DNA of 64,000 nucleotides, taken from NCBI RefSeq assembly GCF_022827545.1, contig NZ_CP094669.1, positions 1,454,001 through 1,518,000 of the forward strand, given 5' to 3'. Positions within the stretch are counted from its first letter, which is position 1; the number at the start of each line of letters is the position of its first letter. This document shows, in pieces, positions 1-8,423 of the stretch. The notes under the pieces are model-generated. The model was given only the letters and a program-made list of their open reading frames with translations. It had not been told where the DNA came from and did not search any database. Origin of the DNA: Hymenobacter tibetensis. GTDB lineage: Bacteria > Bacteroidota > Bacteroidia > Cytophagales > Hymenobacteraceae. Position numbers and translations under genes: made by a program.

Positions 1-44
1 CGCGCCACTTACCCATCATGACGGGATTACTAGCTAAGCTGTAA
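1..44 (+). CDS. possible 3' end of a gene cut by the window edge
   Basis: An open frame on the plus strand enters from the left edge and ends at TAA 42-44, reading RHLPIMTGLLAKL before the stop. It is too short to identify. The support is indirect: a strong hairpin followed by five T residues sits at 63-102 on the same strand, where a terminator for a plus-strand gene ending here would be expected. It could also be chance reading. Confidence 0.3.
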   Translation, partial: RHLPIMTGLLAKL

Positions 45-62
45 CATCTGTCTTTGTATTAG

Positions 63-102
63 AAACGCCCTGTTTTACTTGCATGTAGGACAGGGCGTTT
101 TT
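63..102 (+). terminator. rho-independent terminator
   Basis: An 11-bp perfect stem (AAACGCCCTGT at 63-73 and its complement at 90-100) is followed by a T run at 98-102. It would end a plus-strand transcript coming from beyond the left edge of the window. Confidence 0.75.
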
Positions 103-185
103 GCTGGCGCAAGCAAGAGGTAAGCCGATGTAGTGGCGCTATAAACATGCGTAGCTCTTGTGCGCCACCGCAGACAACGGTACAG

Positions 186-263
186 GCTCCCAACAAAGCG
201 GCCCCCGTCATTTCCCTGCCAGCGAAGGATCAGGGAAATGACGGGGGCCGCTTTGTTGGGAGC
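186..263. terminator. 33-bp perfect inverted repeat, likely bidirectional terminator
   Basis: Positions 186-218 and 231-263 are exact reverse complements over 33 bases, with a 12-base loop. The element lies between the terminator at 63-102 and the 3' end of the minus-strand azoreductase gene (289). There is no long T run, so termination is inferred from position. The arm length and absence of mismatches are far beyond an ordinary terminator. Confidence 0.6.
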
Positions 264-288
264 TAGGTTTCCCTAGCAGTAGTAGGGC

Positions 289-906
289 TTAGGCTTCGGT
301 GGGCTGCAACAAGCTGCTTACGCTGTCCAAAGCTTTCTGCACGGCAGTATCCTGCACGCCGGGCAGTGCAAGGCCTTCGGCGCGTATTACCGTTACGTCG
401 GTCATGCCTAGGAAGCCTAGTACGGCTTGCAGATACGGCGCAACGAAGTCATATGAAGCCGATGGGCCTTCCGAGTAGATGCCGCCACTTGACATGGCCA
501 CATACACTTTCTTGCCTTTGATTAGGCCTTCAGGTCCTGACTCAGTATAGCGGAACGTGATGCCTGCCCGGGCAATATGGTCGATCCACGCTTTGAGCGT
601 AGAAGGAATGCCGAAGTTGTAGAGCGGAGCTCCAATTACTATAACGTCGGCAGCTTGCACTTCCGCAATGGCCTCGTCGGAATGCCGGGCTGCTTCTTGC
701 TGCTCGGGAGTACGGCTTTCCGCGGGGGTGAAGAAGGATTGCAGCTTGGCTTCCTCTAAGTGAGGGAAGGGGTTGCTCGCCAAATCACGCACCTGTACGG
801 TGCTGCCTGGGTTGATGGCCTGCAGTTGCTCTAGAATGCCGTTGCCGAGTTGGATGCTTGCAGAGGCGCCTTTGCGCGGGCTAGAGATAATATGAAGAAT
901 GTGCAT
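289..906 (-). CDS. azoR: FMN-dependent NADH-azoreductase
   Basis: A 205-residue cytoplasmic flavodoxin-fold oxidoreductase of the AzoR family, which reduces azo bonds and quinones in two-electron steps with NADH and protects against quinone stress. Visible signatures are the FMN-phosphate loop SSPRKGASAS at residues 8-17, APLYNFGIP at 93-101 followed by the conserved LKAWIDHIARAGITFRYT helix-strand, and SSGGIY at 139-144. Length matches the family. Start is the ATG at 904-906. It stands alone; two inverted repeats at 951-981 and 990-1020 cover the likely promoter, pointing to control by a dimeric repressor (often HxlR or MarR type in this family), which is not encoded in the window. Confidence 0.93.
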   Translation of the reverse strand: MHILHIISSPRKGASASIQLGNGILEQLQAINPGSTVQVRDLASNPFPHLEEAKLQSFFTPAESRTPEQQEAARHSDEAIAEVQAADVIVIGAPLYNFGIPSTLKAWIDHIARAGITFRYTESGPEGLIKGKKVYVAMSSGGIYSEGPSASYDFVAPYLQAVLGFLGMTDVTVIRAEGLALPGVQDTAVQKALDSVSSLLQPTEA

Positions 907-950
907 GGAGGTAAAAGAAAGTTTACAAGAAGGTCGAAATCAACAAGCCG

Positions 951-981
951 TTCGCAGCTGAGCAAACAGTACAGCTGCGAA
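951..981. promoter_or_regulatory. inverted repeat over the azoR -7 region
   Basis: TTCGCAGCTG at 951-960 is repeated as an exact reverse complement at 972-981 with 11 bases between. The spacer contains, on the minus strand, TACTGTTTG (963-971), close to the Bacteroidota -7 element TAnnTTTG. It lies about 45-75 bases upstream of the azoR start codon. It could be a second operator or a hairpin at the start of the transcript. Confidence 0.5.
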
Positions 982-989
982 AGCGCATG

Positions 990-1020
990 CAATGTACATA
1001 CATTTTATGTATATACATTG
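990..1020. promoter_or_regulatory. 31-base palindromic operator upstream of azoR
   Basis: This 31-base stretch, CAATGTACATACATT then TTATGTATATACATTG-like, is a palindrome with one mismatched pair (positions 8 and 24) outside the centre. It is rich in GTA/TAC steps, typical of sites for HxlR or MarR-type dimeric repressors. On the minus strand its TTG (990-992) sits 18 bases before the likely -7 element at 963-971, so a bound protein would block the -33 region. No regulator gene is adjacent. Confidence 0.65.
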
Positions 1021-1315
1021 TTTCATAAGAATGATCTTCTCAACTCTTTTTACCGGTTATTTAAAAATTAGCTTTTTCAACTAACAGGAGAGCCTTTTGT
1101 TTGCTTGTGCCCTTGATATGGTGCGCACCCAAGCTCGACTGTGCGTATCTTATGTGCACAAACCCAGCTAGCACCCCAAGGGGCTTAGTCAGTACTGTGC
1201 TTGGTATGGGGCCTTTGTGTATTAAGAGCACAACTCCTGTCGTGCTTGCGCGTACTGACAGTGCTTTTAAGGCCTCGGAATAACCCGTCAGTCTATTAAA
1301 AGGCCTAGTTACATC
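1021..1315. other. gene-free leader between azoR operator and 1316
   Basis: About 295 bases, AT-rich at 1021-1085. The short open frame at 1101-1283 has no homology I recognise and no coding character. No terminator or clear TAnnTTTG promoter was found, although the promoter for the gene at 1316 must lie here. Confidence 0.4.
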
Positions 1316-2587
1316 ATGCTGAAATGGTTGCTTCGAAGTATGGTGCTGTTGGTAGTGTTTATGCCGGCTTCGGCCTCGGGCTATTCAGTTCTTACTCATC
1401 AAGCCAACATCGACTCGTCATGGAGCCGCTGTTTGCTTCCCATGTTACAACGGCGCTACCCGGGTGCCACAGAAGAGCAACTCGTTGACGCTAAAGCTTA
1501 CGCCTACGGAGGGTCGATTCTGCAGGATATGGGCTACTATCCTATGGGGTCCAAGCTGTTCACCAACCTAACCCACTACGTCCGGAGCGGCGACTTTGTC
1601 CGGAATCTGCTCAACGAAGCCCAAGGTCGCAATGAGTACGCGTTTGCTCTTGGCGCCCTGGCCCATTATACCGCTGATATTATTGGGCACCCAGAAGGTA
1701 CCAACATGGCCATGCCTTTTGTGTACCCTGACTTGAAGCAGAAATACGGTAACCGCATCACGTATGAAGAAGCGCCCATTCAGCACACTCAGTTGGAGTT
1801 TGCTTTCGACGTGGTACAGCTGGCCTCCGGGCGCTACCGCACTGCCGAGTACCAACGGGCCATTGGGTTTAAGGTGGCTAAGCCAGTACTAGAGCGGGCT
1901 TTCTACAAAACCTATGACTTGGAGCTGGGGCAAGTGGTATTCAACGTAGATCTAGCAATTGGCTCGTTTCGGTTTGCCGTCCGTCAGCTGATTCCAATTG
2001 CCAGTCGAGCTGCTTGGCAGTCGAAACGAAAAGACATTCGGCGCTTAAGCCCAAGAGCCCGCCGGCGGGAATACGTGTTCAACCAGAGCGAAGTGGAATA
2101 TCGGCAGCGCTACGGCACCGACTACCAAAAACCAGGGACAGGGGCACGTATTCTCTCGTATTTTGTGCGTGTACTCCCCAAAGTAGGGCCGCTCAGGCCA
2201 TTTGCCTTCAAACTGCCCACTCCTGAAGCGCAGGAGTTGTTTAAAGGCAGTTTTCGCAATGTCATGACGCGCTACTGCCAATTGGTGGAAGCAGAGCCCA
2301 AGGATACGCTAACACTTGGCCGCCAACCACTCCCCAACACGGATTTCGATACCGGCCAGCCTACGTTGGTGGGGGAGTACGAGCTCACGGATGAAGCGTA
2401 TGGCGAGTGGCTGCGTCAATTAGCCGACAATAAATTTGCGGGAGTTACAGTCCCGGTACGGCAAAACATTCTGAGCTTTTTCGACACTGCCCCTAAAAAA
2501 CCACTGAACGAAGACGAGCAGAAGTCCAGCACTAGGGCCAAGACGTTGGAGGCGCTTGCGCAGCTTCGGGCGCTGTCTGTGAAATAA
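1316..2587 (+). CDS. zinc-dependent phospholipase C family protein (secreted)
   Basis: A 423-residue protein with a signal peptide at about residues 1-22 ending ASASG. The mature part has the histidine/aspartate pattern of the zinc-dependent phospholipase C fold: H28 near the new N terminus, D71, H87, then HYTADIIGHPEGTN at 117-130, which offers H117, D121 and H125 as metal ligands. Such proteins bind three zinc ions; substrate is probably phospholipid head groups but is not proven by sequence. The C-terminal 200 residues show no known domain. It is monocistronic, ends at a strong terminator (2615-2658), and a distant relative lies at 27008-28258. Confidence 0.8.
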   Translation: MLKWLLRSMVLLVVFMPASASGYSVLTHQANIDSSWSRCLLPMLQRRYPGATEEQLVDAKAYAYGGSILQDMGYYPMGSKLFTNLTHYVRSGDFVRNLLNEAQGRNEYAFALGALAHYTADIIGHPEGTNMAMPFVYPDLKQKYGNRITYEEAPIQHTQLEFAFDVVQLASGRYRTAEYQRAIGFKVAKPVLERAFYKTYDLELGQVVFNVDLAIGSFRFAVRQLIPIASRAAWQSKRKDIRRLSPRARRREYVFNQSEVEYRQRYGTDYQKPGTGARILSYFVRVLPKVGPLRPFAFKLPTPEAQELFKGSFRNVMTRYCQLVEAEPKDTLTLGRQPLPNTDFDTGQPTLVGEYELTDEAYGEWLRQLADNKFAGVTVPVRQNILSFFDTAPKKPLNEDEQKSSTRAKTLEALAQLRALSVK

Positions 2588-2614
2588 CTGGTCCGGCGGC
2601 TGCCGTTGGGGTTA

Positions 2615-2658
2615 AAGCAAAAAAGTCCGCCAGGGTGTTCCGGCGGACTTTTTTGCTT
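2615..2658. terminator. bidirectional terminator
   Basis: A 17-bp perfect stem (2615-2631 with 2642-2658) carries six A residues on one side and six T residues on the other, so it can stop transcripts from both directions. It closes the phospholipase-like gene on the plus strand and any minus-strand transcript from 2923. Confidence 0.9.
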
Positions 2659-2728
2659 GTGTGAAAGTGGTTTCCACTGTAGCGGAACCGGCGTTAAGTG
2701 CCGGAACCGAGCCTAAGCGCATTCTTCG

Positions 2729-2923
2729 CTACAAAAAGCGGTAGGGAGCATGCGCCCGATGGCTTGGAAAATGCAGCTGGTGCGGCTGCTGGCTTTGGGG
2801 CGTTAGCGGCTGGCGGTATTGCAACCGAAAAGCCGGCATTGCGGCCATTGCTTGAAAGGAAGCAAATGACACGCCCAAAGCCAACAGCAGCAGCAGAAAC
2901 AGATGACAGATAGTGGATACCAT
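2729..2923 (-). CDS. possible small exported protein
   Basis: A 64-residue open frame with an N-terminal hydrophobic stretch (residues about 5-27, LFLLLLLALGVSFASFQAMA) that resembles a signal peptide, followed by a Gln/Pro/His-rich tail. No family recognised. It reads toward the bidirectional terminator at 2615-2658, which fits a real minus-strand transcript. Overlapping frames on both strands are also open here, so chance cannot be excluded. Confidence 0.3.
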   Translation of the reverse strand: MVSTICHLFLLLLLALGVSFASFQAMAAMPAFRLQYRQPLTPQSQQPHQLHFPSHRAHAPYRFL

Positions 2924-3179
2924 GTTGCAATAGGGATGTGGGAGCGAGCTTCAACACGAATCAGCAGGCAGGTTGATCCGGTGAAGAAGTACCCAAAACT
3001 ACCGCTACGTTCGGCTGCACTTGGCGCTTTTCGGTGAGCGAAGTCAAAACCGCCTTCAAGCAGGCCCTTATCCCGACGAAGCACACAACCCACCTCATGT
3101 CAACTCAGACACTGACACGGGCTGTTTTTGCCTCGTCACTGGCAACCTGCAGCCCACACAGTCTCGTTATGCCTGCACA

Positions 3180-3614
3180 ATGCATATAGTTACGAACATC
3201 GACCTGCGGGACGGGAGCACCTGCGAGCTAACCTACGATGAAAACAACCAGTGGATGCGAGCCCTCTGGCTAGGCTACATCGACCCGCAGGAGGCCTATA
3301 TGGGCGCCAGCAATTTTCTGGCTACCATGCAAACTTTCCACTGTGCCTACTTGCTCAACGACAACAGCGGGTTGCGTGGCCCCTGGTTCGATTCGGTGGA
3401 ATGGCTATACCATGTGTGGGCTCCGCAAGCAGCACGCTTGGGTTTGCGCTTTATTGCGCACGTTTCGCAGCCACACGACCTGCTGGACCAAGCCGCAGTG
3501 CTTGAAAGACACCCGTTAAGTGGGGCCCTTCAAGTCCAGCTGTTTGACGATGTGGGTGGTGCCGAAGAATGGCTACAAGAACAGCACACGCAAATGATGC
3601 AAGCATCCAAGTAG
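3180..3614 (+). CDS. conserved hypothetical protein, paralogue of 36322-36738
   Basis: A 144-residue soluble protein without signal peptide. I do not recognise a named family. It clearly aligns with the protein at 36322-36738: both carry LLNxxxGxxGxW, then EWL, WxPQA, GLRxxAxV and a C-terminal WLQxQ helix. The start at 3180 is chosen because this alignment begins there; upstream in-frame sequence to 3021 is unlike protein. The alternating strand and helix pattern resembles the SpoIIAA/STAS-like proteins common in Hymenobacter, but that is inference. A role in signalling is possible and not shown. Confidence 0.65.
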   Translation: MHIVTNIDLRDGSTCELTYDENNQWMRALWLGYIDPQEAYMGASNFLATMQTFHCAYLLNDNSGLRGPWFDSVEWLYHVWAPQAARLGLRFIAHVSQPHDLLDQAAVLERHPLSGALQVQLFDDVGGAEEWLQEQHTQMMQASK

Positions 3615-3657
3615 CATAACGGGCGTAACTGTGACCGTATCAGCGAAGCTTTGGCGA

Positions 3658-5073
3658 CTACTGAGCCTGTACTAGGCCGCTGCTCAAACGGCGCAACACT
3701 ATTTCTGCTTGTTTTGCCTGGTAGCGGATGTCAAGCAAGCGGACTTCGGCATCTAGCTGCGTGCGCTGGGCTTCCCGCAGGGCCAAAGTGGTGAGCAGCC
3801 CTAATCGGTACCGCTCCAACGCAATGGCAATGTTCTCGCGGGCCAGCAGAATGTTGGTTTCCTCTAGCTCCAGCAATTGAAGGCGGTTCTGGTATTGCGC
3901 AAAAGCCTGCTCTGCCTGCGCCTCCAGCTGTAGCTGGGTTTGGTCGAGCAGGAGCTTGCTTTGCTCTTCCACAATGCGCGCGTTCTGCTCGAGGCGGTTG
4001 CGGTTGAAGCCGTCGAATATAGGAACGGAGGCAACCACACCGTAGCTGGGACCAAACACCCGGTTGACGTTCGAGCCGAGTACGCTGCCCGTTGCCGTGT
4101 TGATCAGGAAGGCGTTGTTGATGTTGCGGTTCACGCCGTATGTACCGGTCAGCCCAAGCTGCGGGAAGCGCGAAGCGCGGATCAGGCGTCGGTCGTAGGT
4201 GGCTACCTCAGTGTTGAGCTTGGCCTGTTGCAAACGTGGGTTGTTCTGTGCCAACGCCTGATTCACTTCTTCCCGGGTCAAGCTACGGGATACTACTATC
4301 GAGTCGGCGGGGCTGAAGTCGATGCGGGGGGCACGGCCTAGCAAGGCATTGAGGTTGACTTTGGCCCGTTGGAGAAGCTCCTGCTGCTGAATCAGCACAG
4401 AACGGTCGGCGTTGAAATCGACGCGTGCCGTTAGCACTTCCACCTTGGCACTGGCCCCTACATCCACCCGGGCCTGCGTGAGGTCAATCCGGGCTTGCCC
4501 GATTTTGAGGGCTTCTTCGATGGAGCCAATCTTTCCGAACTCCCGCACCACCACATAATAAGCATCAGTGATGTTGGCTATGGTTTCTTCAATGGTTGCG
4601 CGCGTGAATTGGCGCTGACTTTGGTTGAGCGCCTTCAGCCGGTCGTAGGCGATAAACATGCCTAGTCCATCAAAAACAGTCCAGGTAGCCGTTGCATTCG
4701 CGTTCAACGAGTTTGCTTTGCCGCCATTGATAACAACCGGATCCGACTGTTCTCGTTGTTGCCGAGTATTGTTGATGTTGAATGTGCGCGTGAAATTCCC
4801 GTTTGCTACCGGCAGCTGCCCAGCGTTGCCACGGGTTACGTTATTCTCCGCAATTCGCTCGTCTTGCCGCGATACCCGAATATCGTAGTTGTTTTCCAAC
4901 CCGATGCGAATGGCCTCTGCCAACGTGAGGGGCGCTGCCGCCGCCACCGTTTGAGGCTTTTCCGTCTGGGACTTCGCTCGGGGCTCCTGCGTAGGCCGCG
5001 CTGGCTGCGTGGGTTGCTGAGCAAACACCATGTAGGAGGGCAACAGCAGCAGGGAGGTAATGAGTAGGCGCAT
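3658..5073 (-). CDS. TolC family outer membrane efflux protein
   Basis: Outer-membrane channel of the RND efflux operon, 471 residues. The start at 5071-5073 gives a signal peptide (MRLLITSLLLLPSYMVFAQ). The mature protein shows the two-fold TolC pattern: LTLAEAIRIGLENNYDIRVSRQ near the N terminus and the repeat-like NPRLQQAKLNTEVATYDRRL in the second half, with long coiled-coil helices, and ends ALREAQRTQLDAEVRLLDIRYQAKQAE. A Pro/Gln/Thr-rich linker follows the signal peptide. It is the last gene of the adaptor-pump-channel operon, about 165 bases after the pump gene, so it should form the duct from periplasm to outside. Confidence 0.92.
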   Translation of the reverse strand: MRLLITSLLLLPSYMVFAQQPTQPARPTQEPRAKSQTEKPQTVAAAAPLTLAEAIRIGLENNYDIRVSRQDERIAENNVTRGNAGQLPVANGNFTRTFNINNTRQQREQSDPVVINGGKANSLNANATATWTVFDGLGMFIAYDRLKALNQSQRQFTRATIEETIANITDAYYVVVREFGKIGSIEEALKIGQARIDLTQARVDVGASAKVEVLTARVDFNADRSVLIQQQELLQRAKVNLNALLGRAPRIDFSPADSIVVSRSLTREEVNQALAQNNPRLQQAKLNTEVATYDRRLIRASRFPQLGLTGTYGVNRNINNAFLINTATGSVLGSNVNRVFGPSYGVVASVPIFDGFNRNRLEQNARIVEEQSKLLLDQTQLQLEAQAEQAFAQYQNRLQLLELEETNILLARENIAIALERYRLGLLTTLALREAQRTQLDAEVRLLDIRYQAKQAEIVLRRLSSGLVQAQ

Positions 5074-5237
5074 GGAATCGTAAGAGTTGTTCGGGTGGGG
5101 GCTGTACCCCCTGGCCCCTTTGCTGTGAAAAGGGCCAGTACTAGTTGGGCTTGTTGTGTTCTTTGGCCCTGTTTTCCAAAAAACTATTCTCGGTAAGCGG
5201 CTCATCTCCTTGTTGAGGAAAAGCCTGCGTGCAAGCA

Positions 5238-8200
5238 CTAAGCTACAGCGGCTTTCTTCTTTTCGGTGGCCTTCTGGCTATGCTTTTTGGCCGTAGCGAA
5301 GTATGAGTACATCACCGGAACGACATAAAGAGTAAGACCCGTTGCGAAGAACAGGCCGCCTACCACCCCGATACCCATAGCACGCCGGCTCAAAGCTCCC
5401 GCCCCCGTAGCAATAGCAATAGGCAGAATACCCAGCATGGCGCAGAGGCTAGTCATCAGGATAGGCCGGAAACGGGCAGTAGCTCCTTCAATCAGGCCAG
5501 TCATATAGTCTTTGCCTTGCTCCACCTGCTGGTTGGCAAACTCCACGATGAGGATACCATTTTTGGTTACCAACCCAATCAGCATAATGATACCGATTTG
5601 GGAGAACAGGTTAAGCGTCTGGTTGAAATACCACAAGCTCAGCAATGCGCCAGACAACGCTAGGGGCACCGTCACCATGATGATAATTGGGTCGCGGAAG
5701 CTCTCAAACTGAGCAGCCAGTACCAAGTAAATCAGCACCAGGGCCAGCCCGAATGCGAAAATCAAAGATGAAGAGCTTTCCTGAAAGTCGCGGGAGGTAC
5801 CCGACAGCTCGGTGGTGAAGGTTTCGTCGAGTTGCTTGTCGGCAATGGCCTGCATGGCTGCAATACCGTCGCCTAAGGTTTTACCGGGAGCCAGCGAAGC
5901 CGAGAAGGTAGCCGAGTTGTAGCGGTTGAAACGGTAGAGCTGAGGCGGGGTGCTGCTTTCCGTTAGTTGAATCACGTTGTCGAGCTGCACAAGTTGGCCG
6001 TCTGCGCTTTTCACGGACAGCAAACGCACATCCAGCGGCTGGTTGCGGTCTTCACGCGCTACCTGTCCAATAATCTGGTACTGTTTGCTGTCCTTGATAA
6101 AGTAGCCGTAACGTTGTCCGCTCAGTCCCGATTGCAGTGTTTGCGAGATGCTCTGCACCGAAACACCAAGGCTCTGGGCTTTCTCCCGGTCGATGGTAAC
6201 GCGCAGCTCGGGCTTGTTGAATTTCAAGTCCACGTCGGCGTACTGGAAGGTGGGGTCTTGGCGAGCGGCTTCCAGAAACTTGGGCACCGCGGCCCGCAAC
6301 TTCTCGAAATCCTGCGTCTGCACCACGAACTGCACCGGCAGGCCGCCACCACCGTTCCCAATGCTTTGGTCTTGCGATACCGAAGTACGAGCAGCTGACA
6401 AGCGCTTCACACCCGCCGATAGTTTGGATGCAATCTGGTCCTGTGTGAGTGGGCGTTTTTCGGCATCAAACAGCAGAACACGCGCCCGGCCCGAGTTGGA
6501 GCCGCCTCCAAAGCCCGGCGACGTCACGGCGTACACGCTACTCAAGCTGTTGTTGTCCGTTGAGTCGGCAGCTAGTTTACTGAGCTGGTCCATGTAAGCG
6601 TCCATGAATTCGAACGAAGCGCCCTCAGGACCAGTAGCGTTCAGGTTGATGCGACTCCGGTCTTCCACAGGCGCCAGTTCCGAAGGAATGACTCCCATGA
6701 AAAACCAAATGCCGGCGCCAGTGCCAGCCACCATCAGCCACGCCAGCCAGCGGTTTTGCAGGAAGGTTTCCAGACTGCTTTTATAGCCGCCAATCAGGCG
6801 CTGGAAGAAAGGCTCCGTTTTACGATAAAACCAGTTATGCTTTTCCTGGCGCTTGAGTAGCACCGAGCACATCATGGGCGTGAGTGTGAGCGACACGAAA
6901 GCAGAAATCAGCACCGAGCCCGCCACCACAATGCCGAACTCGCGGAACAGGCGCCCCGTGATACCTGACAGAAACACCACTGGCAGGAATACTGCCGCCA
7001 GTACCACCGTGGTACTCACTACCGCCAGCAGAATTTCCTCGGAGCCCTTGATAGCAGCCGTTTTGGGGTCTTCGCCATCTTCGATGCGCGAGTAAATGTT
7101 CTCCAACACGACAATAGCATCGTCCACCACCAAGCCAATAGCAAGTACGATGGCCAGCAGCGTAAGCACATTGATAGAGAAGTCGAGCAGGTACATCACG
7201 AAGAAGATACCCACCAACGATACCGGAATAGCTACCACCGGAATCAGCGTGGAGCGCCAGTCGCGCAAGAACAGGAAAATGATGACTACCACGAGCACGA
7301 AAGCCTCGACGATGGTGTGTTCTACCTCGTTAATAGACTGGCGGATAAACACCGAGTTATCGAAGCCTGGCTTGAGCACCAAGTCTTTGGGCAAGTCTTT
7401 GCCATAGAGTTCAATGCGCTTGTTCCACTCGTCGGCAATGTCGATTTGATTGGAGCCAGGCTGCGGAATAACAGCAATGCCTACCATCGGCACGCCGTTT
7501 ACTTTGAAAATAGTCTGGTCGTTTTCAGGGTACAACTCCGCGTAACCAACGTCAGTTAGGCGCACTAAAGAGGAAGCATCCTTACGGATAATCAGGTTGT
7601 TGAAATCCTCGACCGTGGTTAGGCGGCCCATGGTGCGAAGCGTAAGCTGAGTGGCTTGGCCTTGCACAGATCCGCTAGGCAACTCCACGTTTTCACGGGT
7701 GAGGGCTGCCTGCACATCCACGGGGCTTACACCCAGCGCCGACAGTTTCACGGGGTCCAGCCACAGCCGCATGGAATACCTCCGCTCCCCAAATACCCGC
7801 ACTTCCGATACGCCCGGAATGGTTTGCAGACGTTCTTTGAGGGTGTTATTGGCGTAGTCAGTCAGTTCCAACAGGTCGCGTTGGTTGGAACTGAGGTAGG
7901 TCATAACAATGGGTTGCGAGTCGGCATTGGCCTTGCTCACAACCGGTGGGTCGATATCGCGCGGCAGACGGCCCTGCGCACCCGATACCTTGTCGCGCAC
8001 GTCGTTGGCAGCGGTTTCGAGGTCGGCGTCCAGGTCGAATTCCACCGTAATCTGCGTGCGGCCGTCCCGCGAGTTGGAAGTCAGGTTCTTGATACCCGCA
8101 ATGCCGTTCAACGCTTCTTCCAACGGCTCCGTCACCTGGCCCTGCATTACATCGGCAGAAGCGCCAGTGTATGCAGCCGACACTGAAATAATAGGCGGGT

Positions 8201-8321
8201 CAACGCTGGGATACTCCCGAATGCTGAGGTACCGAAAACCGATAACGCCGAATATCACGATGACAAGGCTCATCACGATGGCGAGGACCGGGCGGTTTAT
8301 ACTAGTTGATGATAAGCTCAT
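5238..8321 (-). CDS. RND efflux pump, HAE-1 family
   Basis: Inner-membrane proton/drug antiporter, 1027 residues, the usual AcrB length. It has the N-terminal helix followed by the first periplasmic domain (SIREYPSVDPPIISVSAAYTG), the TM4 motif GLVVDDAIVVLENI near residue 400 with the two proton-relay aspartates, and a second half repeating the fold (LVTKNGILIVEFANQ). The ERRYSMRLWLDP and PGVSEV segments are typical of docking and porter domains. Together with the adaptor upstream and TolC protein downstream it makes a complete tripartite pump. Substrates are not readable from sequence; HAE-1 pumps export amphiphilic drugs, detergents and dyes. No local regulator gene is present. Confidence 0.95.
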   Translation of the reverse strand: MSLSSTSINRPVLAIVMSLVIVIFGVIGFRYLSIREYPSVDPPIISVSAAYTGASADVMQGQVTEPLEEALNGIAGIKNLTSNSRDGRTQITVEFDLDADLETAANDVRDKVSGAQGRLPRDIDPPVVSKANADSQPIVMTYLSSNQRDLLELTDYANNTLKERLQTIPGVSEVRVFGERRYSMRLWLDPVKLSALGVSPVDVQAALTRENVELPSGSVQGQATQLTLRTMGRLTTVEDFNNLIIRKDASSLVRLTDVGYAELYPENDQTIFKVNGVPMVGIAVIPQPGSNQIDIADEWNKRIELYGKDLPKDLVLKPGFDNSVFIRQSINEVEHTIVEAFVLVVVIIFLFLRDWRSTLIPVVAIPVSLVGIFFVMYLLDFSINVLTLLAIVLAIGLVVDDAIVVLENIYSRIEDGEDPKTAAIKGSEEILLAVVSTTVVLAAVFLPVVFLSGITGRLFREFGIVVAGSVLISAFVSLTLTPMMCSVLLKRQEKHNWFYRKTEPFFQRLIGGYKSSLETFLQNRWLAWLMVAGTGAGIWFFMGVIPSELAPVEDRSRINLNATGPEGASFEFMDAYMDQLSKLAADSTDNNSLSSVYAVTSPGFGGGSNSGRARVLLFDAEKRPLTQDQIASKLSAGVKRLSAARTSVSQDQSIGNGGGGLPVQFVVQTQDFEKLRAAVPKFLEAARQDPTFQYADVDLKFNKPELRVTIDREKAQSLGVSVQSISQTLQSGLSGQRYGYFIKDSKQYQIIGQVAREDRNQPLDVRLLSVKSADGQLVQLDNVIQLTESSTPPQLYRFNRYNSATFSASLAPGKTLGDGIAAMQAIADKQLDETFTTELSGTSRDFQESSSSLIFAFGLALVLIYLVLAAQFESFRDPIIIMVTVPLALSGALLSLWYFNQTLNLFSQIGIIMLIGLVTKNGILIVEFANQQVEQGKDYMTGLIEGATARFRPILMTSLCAMLGILPIAIATGAGALSRRAMGIGVVGGLFFATGLTLYVVPVMYSYFATAKKHSQKATEKKKAAVA

Positions 8322-8423
8322 GTATGTATTTCTCGCGGTAGGTCAACAGTATCTAGCCGTGATAGTTGAACATCCACTGTAGAACAGTGGCGTCGTACAT
8401 AGCAAAACACTGCGAAGTATCTA

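Noticed and set aside
1101-1283. 60-codon open frame on the plus strand before the phospholipase-like gene
   Set aside because: No family resemblance, low-complexity residue mix, no promoter, and it sits in the leader region.
2694-2957. Other overlapping open frames on both strands around the possible small exported protein
   Set aside because: They shadow one another; only the minus frame at 2729-2923 has a signal-like hydrophobic segment.
7656-8186. Long plus-strand frame opposite the RND pump
   Set aside because: Antisense shadow of the pump gene; codon bias follows the other strand and the product has no sense.
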